Source: JAAGZL01 sp964628835 (lineage in GTDB: Bacteria > Pseudomonadota > Gammaproteobacteria > Chromatiales > Chromatiaceae). From it: a stretch of DNA of 24,809 nucleotides. Below, piece by piece: positions 15,270 to 22,413 of this stretch. The stretch covers positions 1-24,809 of the forward strand of contig CAZVME010000049.1 in the NCBI GenBank assembly GCA_964628835.1, read 5' to 3'. Each line of letters begins with the position of its first letter. Position 1 is the first letter of the stretch. The translations under genes were made by a program, and so were the position numbers. A model generated the notes under the pieces. That model was not told where the DNA came from. It ran no database searches and saw only the letters and a list, made by a program, of their open reading frames with translations.

Positions 15270-15991
15270 CCCGTCTCGCCGCTTTTGAACTGGAAAAACA
15301 TTATCGCAAGCGTTCTGTAGTCAATGGCGTTTCCATGGAGGTTTCAAACGGTGAGGTGGTGGGCTTGCTGGGACCCAACGGTGCGGGCAAGACCACCTGC
15401 TTCTACATGATTGCCGGTCTGATTCCGGTGGAGCATGGTTCAATATCACTGGGAGATCAGGATATCACCCAGCTCTCCATGCACAGCCGGGCCCAACAGG
15501 GACTAAGCTATCTGGCCCAGGAGCCATCAGTCTTCCGCAAGCTAAGTGTTCAGAACAACATCCTGGCAATCCTTGAGACCCAACCCGCCCTCTCCAACGA
15601 ACAACGCCATGAGCTTTGCGACCGACTGCTACAGGACTTCAATCTGGGACATCTGCGAGAGAACATGGCCATGGGGCTTTCCGGTGGTGAGCGCCGCCGC
15701 CTGGAGATCGCCAGGGCCCTGGCGGTCAAACCCAAATTCATTCTACTGGATGAGCCGTTCGCCGGCGTGGACCCCATTTCCGTGGTGGATATCCAGAAGA
15801 TCATCAAGCAGCTGGCAAACCGCGGCATCGGCATACTTATAACCGACCACAATGTAAGAGAGACATTGGGAATCTGTGATCGCGCCTACATCATCAATGA
15901 AGGAAAACTGATTGCAGAAGGGGACCCAGAGACCATTCTGGATAATGAAGAGGTACGACTGGTGTACTTGGGGAAAAGCTTCAGTCTGTAG
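15266..15991 (+). CDS. lptB: LPS export ABC transporter ATP-binding protein LptB
   Basis: A 241 aa cytoplasmic ATPase that drives LPS extraction from the inner membrane with LptF and LptG. Walker A GPNGAGKT is at residues 36-43, the Q-loop in LAQEPSVFRKLS near 83-94, signature LSGGE at 138-142, Walker B ending D162-E163 and the switch histidine in ITDHNVRET near 193. The LAQEPSVFRKL segment is typical of LptB. It is the last gene of the kds-lpt run and is followed by a 285 bp gap. Confidence 0.97.
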   Translation: MTRLAAFELEKHYRKRSVVNGVSMEVSNGEVVGLLGPNGAGKTTCFYMIAGLIPVEHGSISLGDQDITQLSMHSRAQQGLSYLAQEPSVFRKLSVQNNILAILETQPALSNEQRHELCDRLLQDFNLGHLRENMAMGLSGGERRRLEIARALAVKPKFILLDEPFAGVDPISVVDIQKIIKQLANRGIGILITDHNVRETLGICDRAYIINEGKLIAEGDPETILDNEEVRLVYLGKSFSL

Positions 15992-16113
15992 GCTAATTGG
16001 GGATTTGGCTCGAAATTCAGCGGATAATAACTAGCAACAAGGTATTTGCCCCCACATTAATACAATAACAACAAATAATTAGGGATATTCCGCCACATAG
16101 CAACCGCCAATAA

Positions 16114-16133
16114 TATCCGGTTTATTACGGATA
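16114..16133. repeat. Short inverted repeat upstream of rpoN
   Basis: TATCCG (16114-16119) and CGGATA (16128-16133) are perfect inverted arms around an 8-base AT-rich loop. The second arm is part of the CGGATAAT octamer that also occurs at 16021-16028. It could be an operator or chance symmetry in AT-rich DNA. Confidence 0.3.
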
Positions 16134-16196
16134 ATTGCCCAACTATTGTCCAGCATCAAATGAGATAAATATAATTACATTCAAACACTGCACCTC

Positions 16197-16212
16197 AGGC
16201 ACAGTTTTAGCT
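16197..16212 (+). promoter_or_regulatory. rpoNp: Sigma-54-type (-24/-12) promoter motif upstream of rpoN
   Basis: The sequence AGGCAC-N5-TAGCT keeps the invariant GG and GC exactly 10 bases apart and matches the consensus TGGCAC-N5-TTGCW at all but two of its defined positions. It lies 65 bp before the rpoN ATG, so transcription would start near 16223. If functional, the sigma factor would control its own gene. No upstream activator site was identified. Confidence 0.45.
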
Positions 16213-16276
16213 AGAATGTGAATGTGAGTGCGAGAACACACAAATTATGTACCAGCTTTTTTCATAACAACGCCAT

Positions 16277-17755
16277 ATGAAGCAAACACTACAGCTTCGC
16301 CTTGGGCAACATCTAACCATGACTCCCCAGCTGCAGCAGGCCATTCGTCTGCTGCAACTCTCCACGCTTGACTTGCAACAGGAGATACAGGAGGCCCTGG
16401 AGTCCAACCTGATGTTAGAGACCGAGGAGGATGCGGCAAGAAACGAGCCCATAGCAGACGGCGTGGGGCCAGAAACCACGCGGGTCGAAAAAGAGAGTGA
16501 TGCTGGCAGCAACGAGAAAGAGGTGGACTCTGAACAGAGCACCATGCCAGATGAACTACCGGTAGACAGTGGCTGGGATGACGTCTACGACAGTACCCTA
16601 CCCCCATCCTCCGGCAGCTCCCAACAGAAAGAGAACAGCAACGCCGACTATCTTACCCAATGTAGTAATTCCCAGACCCTGCACGACCACCTGATCTGGC
16701 AAATGCAGCTTACCCCCTTTAGTGATACCGACCAGGTCATTGCAACGACTATAATCGATAGTATCAACGAAGACGGCTACCTGACCTGCGATCTGGACGA
16801 CATCATGGCAGCCGTCGGCAGTGAAGAGGTGGAACTGGATGAGGTGGAAGCGGTATTGCATCGGATTCAGCGCTTTGACCCACCAGGAGTGGCCGCCCGC
16901 GACCCAAGGGAGTGTCTGTTGTTGCAACTGTCACAATTAAAAGCTTCCACACCCTGGCTGAGTGAAGCTATCGATCTGATAGAGAACAACTTTGATCTAC
17001 TGGCGCGCCAAGACCATAACCAGATAAAACGCCGCCTTAAGCTGGATGATGAAAGCCTAAGACAGATCAATCACCTTATCCGCTCACTTAACCCGCATCC
17101 AGGCACATCCATAGCTGATAGCGAACCTCGCTACGTGGCGCCGGATGTGTTTGTATCACGCAAAAATGGCGCATGGCGAGTTGAACTCAACCCCAGCAGT
17201 ACCCCCAAACTCCGGGTCAATTCAGAGTATGCCAGCCTGATAAAGCGCGCAGATCAGAGTGATGACAACACCTATCTAAAAAACCACCTGCAGGAGGCAC
17301 GCTGGTTCATCAAGAGCCTGGTAAGCAGAAATGAAACCCTGCTTAAGGTAGCGACAAAAATTGTGGAGTTTCAGCGCGGCTTCTTCGACTATGGAGAAGA
17401 GGCCATGCGCCCCCTGGTATTAAGGGATATAGCTGAAGCAGTGGATATGCACGAATCCACCATCTCCCGGGTCACCACCAACAAATATATGTACACCCCC
17501 AATGGCACTCTGGAATTCAAATACTTTTTTTCCAGCCACGTGGGCACCACGGGGGGCGGCGAGTGTTCAGCAACAGCCATCCGGGCCCTAATCAAAAAAC
17601 TGGTTAGCGCTGAAAAGCCCAACAAACCACTAAGTGACAATAAGATAGCTGGCATCCTGGGTGAGCAAGGCATTAATATTGCCCGCAGAACAGTTGCCAA
17701 ATATCGCGAAGCGATGGCAATACCACCATCGAATGAAAGAAAGCGCCTGGTTTAG
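16277..17755 (+). CDS. rpoN: RNA polymerase sigma-54 factor
   Basis: A 492 aa sigma-54 factor. Region I (residues 1-50) has the glutamine and leucine-rich LGQHLTMTPQLQQAIRLLQLS start that contacts activators. Region II (about 50-125) is acidic and low complexity. The core-binding region follows (DGYLTCDLDD, RIQRFDPPGVAARD near 200), then the HTH (DIAEAVDMHESTISRVTTNKY near 395-415) and the RpoN box ARRTVAKYRE at 469-478 that reads the -24 element. Length and order are complete. It leads the cluster rpoN-hpf-ptsN, the standard proteobacterial arrangement. No strong ribosome site precedes the ATG. Confidence 0.97.
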   Translation: MKQTLQLRLGQHLTMTPQLQQAIRLLQLSTLDLQQEIQEALESNLMLETEEDAARNEPIADGVGPETTRVEKESDAGSNEKEVDSEQSTMPDELPVDSGWDDVYDSTLPPSSGSSQQKENSNADYLTQCSNSQTLHDHLIWQMQLTPFSDTDQVIATTIIDSINEDGYLTCDLDDIMAAVGSEEVELDEVEAVLHRIQRFDPPGVAARDPRECLLLQLSQLKASTPWLSEAIDLIENNFDLLARQDHNQIKRRLKLDDESLRQINHLIRSLNPHPGTSIADSEPRYVAPDVFVSRKNGAWRVELNPSSTPKLRVNSEYASLIKRADQSDDNTYLKNHLQEARWFIKSLVSRNETLLKVATKIVEFQRGFFDYGEEAMRPLVLRDIAEAVDMHESTISRVTTNKYMYTPNGTLEFKYFFSSHVGTTGGGECSATAIRALIKKLVSAEKPNKPLSDNKIAGILGEQGINIARRTVAKYREAMAIPPSNERKRLV

Positions 17756-17780
17756 GCGTACATTAACTAAGGAGTAAACC

Positions 17781-18110
17781 ATGCAGATTAGCCTTACCGG
17801 TCATCATATTGACATAACCCAAGCCCTCAGAAGCTACGTAGACACCAAATTTGAGCGCCTGGAACGCCATTTTGACCAGGTTACCAATGTTCATGTCATA
17901 CTCAGTGTGGAAAAAGTTCGCCAGAAAGCAGAAGCTACGCTACATTTAAACGGCGCAGACGTATTTGCCGACTCCACACAGGAAGATATGTATGCAGCTA
18001 TAGATGGTCTTATTGACAAACTTGACCGTCAGGTTAAAAAGCATAAAGAGAAAAGTACCAGCCACAGGAATGGAGCTGGATTAAAAGGCATGGAACAAGC
18101 AGACGTATAA
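17781..18110 (+). CDS. hpf: Ribosome hibernation promoting factor, short form
   Basis: A 109 aa small protein of the HPF/YfiA family that binds the 30S decoding site and favours inactive 100S ribosomes in stationary phase. The start MQISLTGHHIDITQALRSYVDTKFERLERHFDQ and the DMYAAIDGLIDKLDRQVKKHKEK block near 75-97 are diagnostic. It is close to the short-form length and lacks the C-terminal dimerisation domain of long HPF. AAGGAG lies 7 bases before the ATG, a strong ribosome site. It sits between rpoN and ptsN as in many proteobacteria. Confidence 0.95.
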   Translation: MQISLTGHHIDITQALRSYVDTKFERLERHFDQVTNVHVILSVEKVRQKAEATLHLNGADVFADSTQEDMYAAIDGLIDKLDRQVKKHKEKSTSHRNGAGLKGMEQADV

Positions 18111-18137
18111 CTGAGTCTGGGATTTTGGAACTTTAAC

Positions 18138-18608
18138 GTGTTTTCCAATAACTTTATTAACGATAAACGCATCAGCTGTGGCAACGCCGCAGCAAGTAAA
18201 AAACGAGTGCTCCAGAACCTGGGAGATTTACTCGCCCAGTCCGCTCCTGAGCTTAGTCCGCACGATACCTTTGACAAGCTGTTGGAGCGGGAACGCCTTG
18301 GCAGTACCGGGTTGGGGCATGGCATCGCCCTGCCCCATGCCAGGGTAACCGGTATTGACGAGGCGTATGGAGCCTTCATCCAACTGGGATCCAGCGTTGA
18401 CTTTGATGCCATAGACAACCAGCCGGTGGATCTGGTTTTTGGACTCCTGGTCCCGCAATCAGCTACCAAAGAGCATCTACAATTACTAGCACATCTGGCC
18501 TCCATGTTCAGCAATGCAGAGTTCTGCGAAAAGCTGCGCCACTCCAGCCAGCCAGAAGAGATCATGCGCCACATCGAACACTGGAACAAGGTAGAGAATG
18601 AGGCATGA
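18138..18608 (+). CDS. ptsN: Nitrogen regulatory PTS EIIA protein
   Basis: A 156 aa EIIA-Ntr protein. The phosphorylated histidine is H67 in GHGIALPHAR, preceded by ERERLGSTGLG. PTS-Ntr EIIA relays phosphate state to potassium transport, nitrogen and envelope responses rather than to sugar uptake. The first codon is GTG, with a weak GGA nearby; no better in-frame start is present upstream. The N-terminus (about 1-20) is diverged, but SKKRVLQNL near 20 fits the family. It overlaps hprK by ATGA, which couples it to the HPr kinase. Confidence 0.93.
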   Translation: MFSNNFINDKRISCGNAAASKKRVLQNLGDLLAQSAPELSPHDTFDKLLERERLGSTGLGHGIALPHARVTGIDEAYGAFIQLGSSVDFDAIDNQPVDLVFGLLVPQSATKEHLQLLAHLASMFSNAEFCEKLRHSSQPEEIMRHIEHWNKVENEA

Positions 18609-19555
18609 CGGATGCCACCACAGGCTATCTGGTATCAACCCTACAGGATACTTTGGGACTAAGATGGCTTGCCGGTAAAGCTGGACGCGATACCAGTCTA
18701 AGGGGTAATTTTCCTGGGGCGGAACAGCACGGAACCGCTGGCCCCATGAACCTTATCCACCCCTACCGCATCCAGATCATCGGACCTGCCGAGCAGTCAG
18801 AATTCGATGAACTCTCGCGGGAAAAACGCCAAAATATTATAGAAAAGCTGTTTAACGCCAAACCGGCAGCAATAATTATCGCGGTTGACGCCCAGGCAGA
18901 AGAGGATCTGATAAAGGCGGCAGACAAGCACGACACTCCGCTCCTGGCCTCCAGTCAAAACGACAACATGCTGCAGAGTTCTCTGCAGTATCACCTCACC
19001 CACATCCTGGCTGAACGCACCGTAGTACATGGAGTATTTATGGAGGTCCTTGGAATCGGGGTGTTGATCACCGGCGATTCCGCAGTGGGAAAAAGCGAAC
19101 TGGCGCTGGAACTGATCAACCGCGGACACCTGTTGATAGCCGACGACACTCCAGAATTTGCCAGAATAGCCCCTGACATAATCAGTGGAACCTGCCCTCC
19201 ACTGCTACAGGACTTTCTGGAGATACGCGGGCTGGGGCTATTGAACATCAGGAGCATGTTCGGCGACAGCGCCATTAAACAGAAGAAATACCTCTCTCTG
19301 GTTGTTCACCTTAAGCGCATGAATACTCAGGACATAAATATGATTGACCGGCTATATGGGAACTTCTCCGAGTACCCACTGCTGGGCCTGAAGCTACCGG
19401 AAGTGACCATCCCAGTGGCGCCTGGCAAGGAGATTGCCATACTGGTGGAAGCAGCGGTACGCCAATTTATGCAGAAGATAAACGGCTATAATGCCGGGGA
19501 TGATTTCATTGGGCGCCAACGAAAGGCTATTGAAGAGGTCAAAGGTAACAGATAA
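18605..19555 (+). CDS. hprK: HPr kinase/phosphorylase
   Basis: A 316 aa bifunctional enzyme that phosphorylates HPr on Ser46 and removes the phosphate. The N-terminal regulatory domain spans about residues 1-130. The kinase domain has H142 (VHGVFMEV), Walker A GDSAVGKS at 157-164, acidic D180-D181 and the HprK signature LEIRGLGLLNIR at 205-216. All catalytic landmarks are present. HprK is common in Firmicutes but occurs in proteobacteria together with an incomplete PTS, as here. Its target Ser46 is present in the HPr encoded at 20897. Confidence 0.95.
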   Translation: MTDATTGYLVSTLQDTLGLRWLAGKAGRDTSLRGNFPGAEQHGTAGPMNLIHPYRIQIIGPAEQSEFDELSREKRQNIIEKLFNAKPAAIIIAVDAQAEEDLIKAADKHDTPLLASSQNDNMLQSSLQYHLTHILAERTVVHGVFMEVLGIGVLITGDSAVGKSELALELINRGHLLIADDTPEFARIAPDIISGTCPPLLQDFLEIRGLGLLNIRSMFGDSAIKQKKYLSLVVHLKRMNTQDINMIDRLYGNFSEYPLLGLKLPEVTIPVAPGKEIAILVEAAVRQFMQKINGYNAGDDFIGRQRKAIEEVKGNR

Positions 19556-19606
19556 CATTCTCTGGTCCATCTCAAGTGCACAGGCATGTACTAACACGAA
19601 AACCAG

Positions 19607-20494
19607 ATGACCCAATCCATGTGCGCAGATAAGAACATCAAACTGGTCATAGTTTCAGGCCTCTCAGGCTCCGGGAAGAGTATCGCCCTGCACACCCTGG
19701 AGGATCTCGGTTACTACTGCATCGACAACCTCCCCATATACCTGCTACGGGCCATGGCCAACGAACTAAAACAGCGGCCGCAATCCATCTACCCCAAGAT
19801 GGCAGTCAGTATTGACGCCCGCAACCAAACCAGCGACCTACACCAACTGCCTGAGCTGGTTAGAGACATCCGGGAACTCGGCGTACACAGCGAGATGATC
19901 TTTCTGGAGGCCCAAGACGAAGTTCTGCTGCGCCGCTTCAGTGAGACCAGACGCAAACACCCGCTCAGTGATGAAGAGCGTCCGCTGTCAGACGCCATTC
20001 AGCTGGAGCGCGAGATACTGGAACCTTATCTCAGCAGCGCCGACCTGCGAATAGACACCAGCCGCACCAACCAGCATGAACTGCGCGACATCATCCGCTC
20101 GCATATGGATGACCGGGGGCCCAGAAACATATCCCTGCAGTTCCAATCCTTCGGCTACAAACACGGTGTACCCAGGGATGTGGATTTTGTATACGACGTG
20201 CGCTGTCTTCCTAACCCCCATTGGGTGCAGGAGCTGCGCTCCCTTACCGGCATGGATGCTCAAGTTGCAGAGTTTCTGGCCGACAGCAGTAGAGTGCAAC
20301 AACTCAAGATTGATATAATCGCCTTCCTGGAACGCTGGGTCCCCATCTTTGAAGAGGACGGCCGCAGCTACCTCACCATAGCCATTGGCTGTACCGGAGG
20401 TCAACACAGGTCGGTGTATCTAGTGGAACAGCTCTCAGCCCACTTCCAAAGCAGTGGACGTGATACCATCATCCGCCACCGGGAGCTGTCATGA
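19607..20494 (+). CDS. rapZ: RNase adapter protein RapZ
   Basis: A 295 aa P-loop protein. Walker A GLSGSGKS is at residues 18-25, DLGYYCIDNLP follows near 33, and the C-terminal RNA-binding domain ends with the conserved AIGCTGGQHRSVYLVE block near 262-277. In E. coli RapZ binds the small RNA GlmZ and directs RNase E, controlling glucosamine 6-phosphate synthesis. Its presence next to PTS genes is conserved. Its stop overlaps the EIIA gene by ATGA. A second ATG lies four codons in, so the exact start is uncertain. Confidence 0.95.
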   Translation: MTQSMCADKNIKLVIVSGLSGSGKSIALHTLEDLGYYCIDNLPIYLLRAMANELKQRPQSIYPKMAVSIDARNQTSDLHQLPELVRDIRELGVHSEMIFLEAQDEVLLRRFSETRRKHPLSDEERPLSDAIQLEREILEPYLSSADLRIDTSRTNQHELRDIIRSHMDDRGPRNISLQFQSFGYKHGVPRDVDFVYDVRCLPNPHWVQELRSLTGMDAQVAEFLADSSRVQQLKIDIIAFLERWVPIFEEDGRSYLTIAIGCTGGQHRSVYLVEQLSAHFQSSGRDTIIRHRELS

Positions 20495-20892
20495 GCGTCG
20501 GCCTACTTATCATCACCCATAACAACACCGGCAAGGAGCTGTTAAACGCAGCCACCAAGATGTTTGGCCGCTGCCCGCTTGCGGTGAGGACCATCGAAGT
20601 ACTCAACGAAAGCGACCCGGATCAGATCAGGTCCGAGGCAGCCAGACTGATAAAACAGCTGGATTCAGGAGACGGGGTATTGGTTCTGGCAGACATGTAT
20701 GGCTCCACCCCTGGCAACATAGCCAGCGCCATGTACCAAGAGGATAAGATTAGCGTGCTAGCCGGCATAAACCTGCCCATGCTGGCCAGGATATTCAACT
20801 ACTCGCAACTGGACCTAACCGAAATAACGGATGCGGCACTTACCGGTGGCCAGAAGAGCATTATAAAATGCAGACCCAGCAACCACGACTAG
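20491..20892 (+). CDS. PTS EIIA component, mannose family
   Basis: A 133 aa single-domain EIIA of the Man family. The phosphoryl-accepting histidine is H10 in LIITHNNTG, and the ADMYGSTPGNIAS loop near residues 68-80 is conserved. No EIIB, EIIC or EIID partner is in the window, so it is likely regulatory rather than a sugar transporter. It lies between rapZ and HPr, overlapping the former and 4 bp from the latter. It presumably receives phosphate from the HPr encoded next to it. Confidence 0.93.
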   Translation: MSVGLLIITHNNTGKELLNAATKMFGRCPLAVRTIEVLNESDPDQIRSEAARLIKQLDSGDGVLVLADMYGSTPGNIASAMYQEDKISVLAGINLPMLARIFNYSQLDLTEITDAALTGGQKSIIKCRPSNHD

Positions 20893-20896
20893 AACC

Positions 20897-21166
20897 ATGA
20901 TTCAAAAACAGATCGACATCATAAACAAGCTTGGGCTCCATGCCCGGGCTGCCGCTAAATTTGTCACCTGCGCCAGCCACTACGAGAGCAGCATCCACCT
21001 CAACCACAATGGCCATGAGGTGAATGGCAAGAGCATCATGGGGGTCATGATGCTGGCAGCGGCACAGGGCACAACCCTCACCCTCAGCATCGATGGCACA
21101 GATGAGGAGACAGCTATGACCGCATTGGAAGAGCTGGTAAAGGATCGGTTTGGCGAAGAGAGCTAG
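20897..21166 (+). CDS. ptsH: HPr phosphocarrier protein
   Basis: An 89 aa phosphocarrier. The EI-dependent site is H15 in KLGLHARAA, and the HprK-dependent serine is S46 in NGKSIMGVMMLAA. Having both sites, with hprK three genes upstream, indicates a regulated phosphotransfer chain from EI (not in the window) to PtsN and the Man-type EIIA. It could equally be named ptsO/NPr. The stop codon TAG at 21164-21166 uses the first base of a small inserted element described separately; the protein length is unaffected. Confidence 0.94.
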   Translation: MIQKQIDIINKLGLHARAAAKFVTCASHYESSIHLNHNGHEVNGKSIMGVMMLAAAQGTTLTLSIDGTDEETAMTALEELVKDRFGEES

Positions 21167-21185
21167 CCCGCATATTGCATAAAGG
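21166..21185 (+). repeat. Left terminal inverted repeat of the small element
   Basis: This arm matches the reverse complement of 21391-21410 at 18 of 20 positions. Its first base completes the TAG stop of HPr. Confidence 0.62.
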
Positions 21186-21319
21186 CGGACTGAGCAATAG
21201 ACGATTATGCAGGAATGTCGAAAGATTATGGCAACTTAACATGATGAGCAAAAAGTACAGCTTGTCCTGATCGATTTTCTGCCCCATCTGGCTTTGCATC
21301 TTGAACGATCCACCTTGAA

Positions 21320-21337
21320 CCATAGCTACAGCTATGG
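21320..21337. repeat. Internal palindrome of the small element
   Basis: CCATAGCT (21320-21327) and AGCTATGG (21330-21337) are perfect inverted arms around AC. GATCCA at 21308-21313 and TGGATC at 21335-21340 give an alternative pairing. It could form a cruciform or RNA hairpin. Confidence 0.5.
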
Positions 21338-21390
21338 ATCTACGGCCGATCGTCCAACCTGCTTTGCCAGCTTGGCCATAAATCTCGACC

Positions 21391-21410
21391 CCTTCATGCA
21401 ACATGCGGGC
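21391..21410 (-). repeat. Right terminal inverted repeat of the small element
   Basis: Mate of the arm at 21166-21185. Its outer end also forms one half of a perfect hairpin, TGCGGG-CTAA-CCCGCA (21404-21419), that extends past the element into the flank. Confidence 0.62.
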
Positions 21411-21412
21411 TA

Positions 21413-21490
21413 ACCCGCAATCTGAGAACTGGTAATCAGGCCCACAATCAGAGGCTTCTTTGGGAAAAAAGTCATGGTACTCTAGGTGTA
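21413..21490. other. Spacer before the ABC transporter operon
   Basis: This 78 bp stretch after the inserted element carries no gene. It includes a partial direct repeat (AATCAGGC and AATCAGAGGC) and an A-tract after TTTGGG, but no convincing promoter hexamers. The promoter of the ABC operon was not located. Confidence 0.3.
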
Positions 21491-22411
21491 ATGGATGCCC
21501 TGATAACCGCCACCGATCTCAATCACTACTACGGCTCATTTCACGCTGTTCAGGATCTATCCCTGAAACTGCAGCGCGGTGAGATCCTGGGACTACTCGG
21601 CCCCAATGGTGCAGGTAAATCCACCAGCATGCGAATCATCAGCGGCAACACCGCACCCACCAGTGGCCGCGTGCAGCTGAACGGGATTGACCTGCACAGC
21701 CAGCCACTCCAGGCCAAGGCCAGCCTGGGCTACCTTCCAGAGCAACCGCCCCTCTATCGCGACATGACCATTGGGGAGTATCTGGATTTCTGCGCCCAAC
21801 TGCATCAGATCCCCAGGTCCCAAACCAAGGCGGCCATACATGAGGCCATGGAAAAATGCGGTCTTAAGGATATGCAGCGGCGCCTCATAGGCAATCTGTC
21901 CAAGGGCTACCAACAGCGGGTCGGTATCGCCCAGGCCATTATCCACAAACCGGACATCATCATCCTGGATGAACCCACCAGTGGACTGGACCCGAACCAG
22001 ATCATGGAGATAAGAGACCTCATCCGGGAACTGGGGGATGAGCATGGGGTGATCCTCTCCACCCACATCCTGCCTGAGGTGCAATCCATCTGCAGCCGGG
22101 TAATGGTACTAAACAAGGGGCGGGTCGCCTTCAGCGACAGCATCGACAACATTACTGGGACAAAACCATCCAGCCTGCTGTTCCGGCTCGAACAGCCACC
22201 GGGACTTGATGAGATCAGCTCCATACCAGGACTAGGCGCGGTTGAGGCACTGCCGGATGGACAGTACCGGGTCGGACTAAATGCTGAACCAGCACTATCG
22301 AATATATCCAGGCAACTGGTATCCAAAGGCTGGGGGCTGAGTGAATTTATACCCGAGCGTCACACCCTGGAGCAGGTGTTCGCCCGCCTCACCATGGATG
22401 AGGAGAGCTGA
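21491..22411 (+). CDS. ABC transporter ATP-binding protein, GldA/CcmA-type
   Basis: A 306 aa ATPase. Walker A GPNGAGKS is at residues 37-44, a Q-loop follows in YLPEQPPLY near 81-89, signature LSKGY at 136-140, Walker B ending D160-E161 and the switch histidine in LSTHILPEV near 190. Beyond about residue 225 an extra C-terminal domain of roughly 80 residues is present, as in GldA and other ABC-2 exporters. It starts an operon with a permease 2 bp downstream and a GldG-like protein. In Bacteroidetes the set is linked to gliding; here the substrate is unknown. Confidence 0.9.
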   Translation: MDALITATDLNHYYGSFHAVQDLSLKLQRGEILGLLGPNGAGKSTSMRIISGNTAPTSGRVQLNGIDLHSQPLQAKASLGYLPEQPPLYRDMTIGEYLDFCAQLHQIPRSQTKAAIHEAMEKCGLKDMQRRLIGNLSKGYQQRVGIAQAIIHKPDIIILDEPTSGLDPNQIMEIRDLIRELGDEHGVILSTHILPEVQSICSRVMVLNKGRVAFSDSIDNITGTKPSSLLFRLEQPPGLDEISSIPGLGAVEALPDGQYRVGLNAEPALSNISRQLVSKGWGLSEFIPERHTLEQVFARLTMDEES

Positions 22412-22413
22412 GT

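Larger units (their letters stand above)
15992..16276. other. AT-rich regulatory region between lptB and rpoN
   Basis: No gene is apparent. The stretch is clearly richer in A and T than the flanking genes. It contains the 8-mer CGGATAAT twice (16021-16028 and 16128-16135), a TATCCG/CGGATA hairpin at 16114-16133 with an 8-base loop, and a sigma-54-like promoter motif at 16197-16212. I see no convincing intrinsic terminator for lptB. Confidence 0.5.
21166..21410. mobile_element. MITE-like element or IS remnant with 20 bp terminal inverted repeats
   Basis: A 245 bp non-coding segment bounded by near-perfect inverted repeats. The left arm (21166-21185) starts GCCCGCATATTGCATAAAGG; the right arm (21391-21410, read on the minus strand) differs at two of 20 positions. 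TA dinucleotides flank both sides (21164-21165, 21411-21412), as after insertion at a TA target. No transposase is present. The interior holds a near-perfect palindrome at 21320-21337. IS630-type elements duplicate TA, but family membership is inference. It may be a deletion derivative of a full insertion sequence elsewhere in the genome. Confidence 0.6.

Noticed and set aside
21114..21404. 96-codon open frame on the minus strand across the end of ptsH and the small element
   Set aside because: It runs from the right inverted repeat into ptsH, has no ribosome site I can see and no recognisable family. It is better explained as a chance frame in the element.
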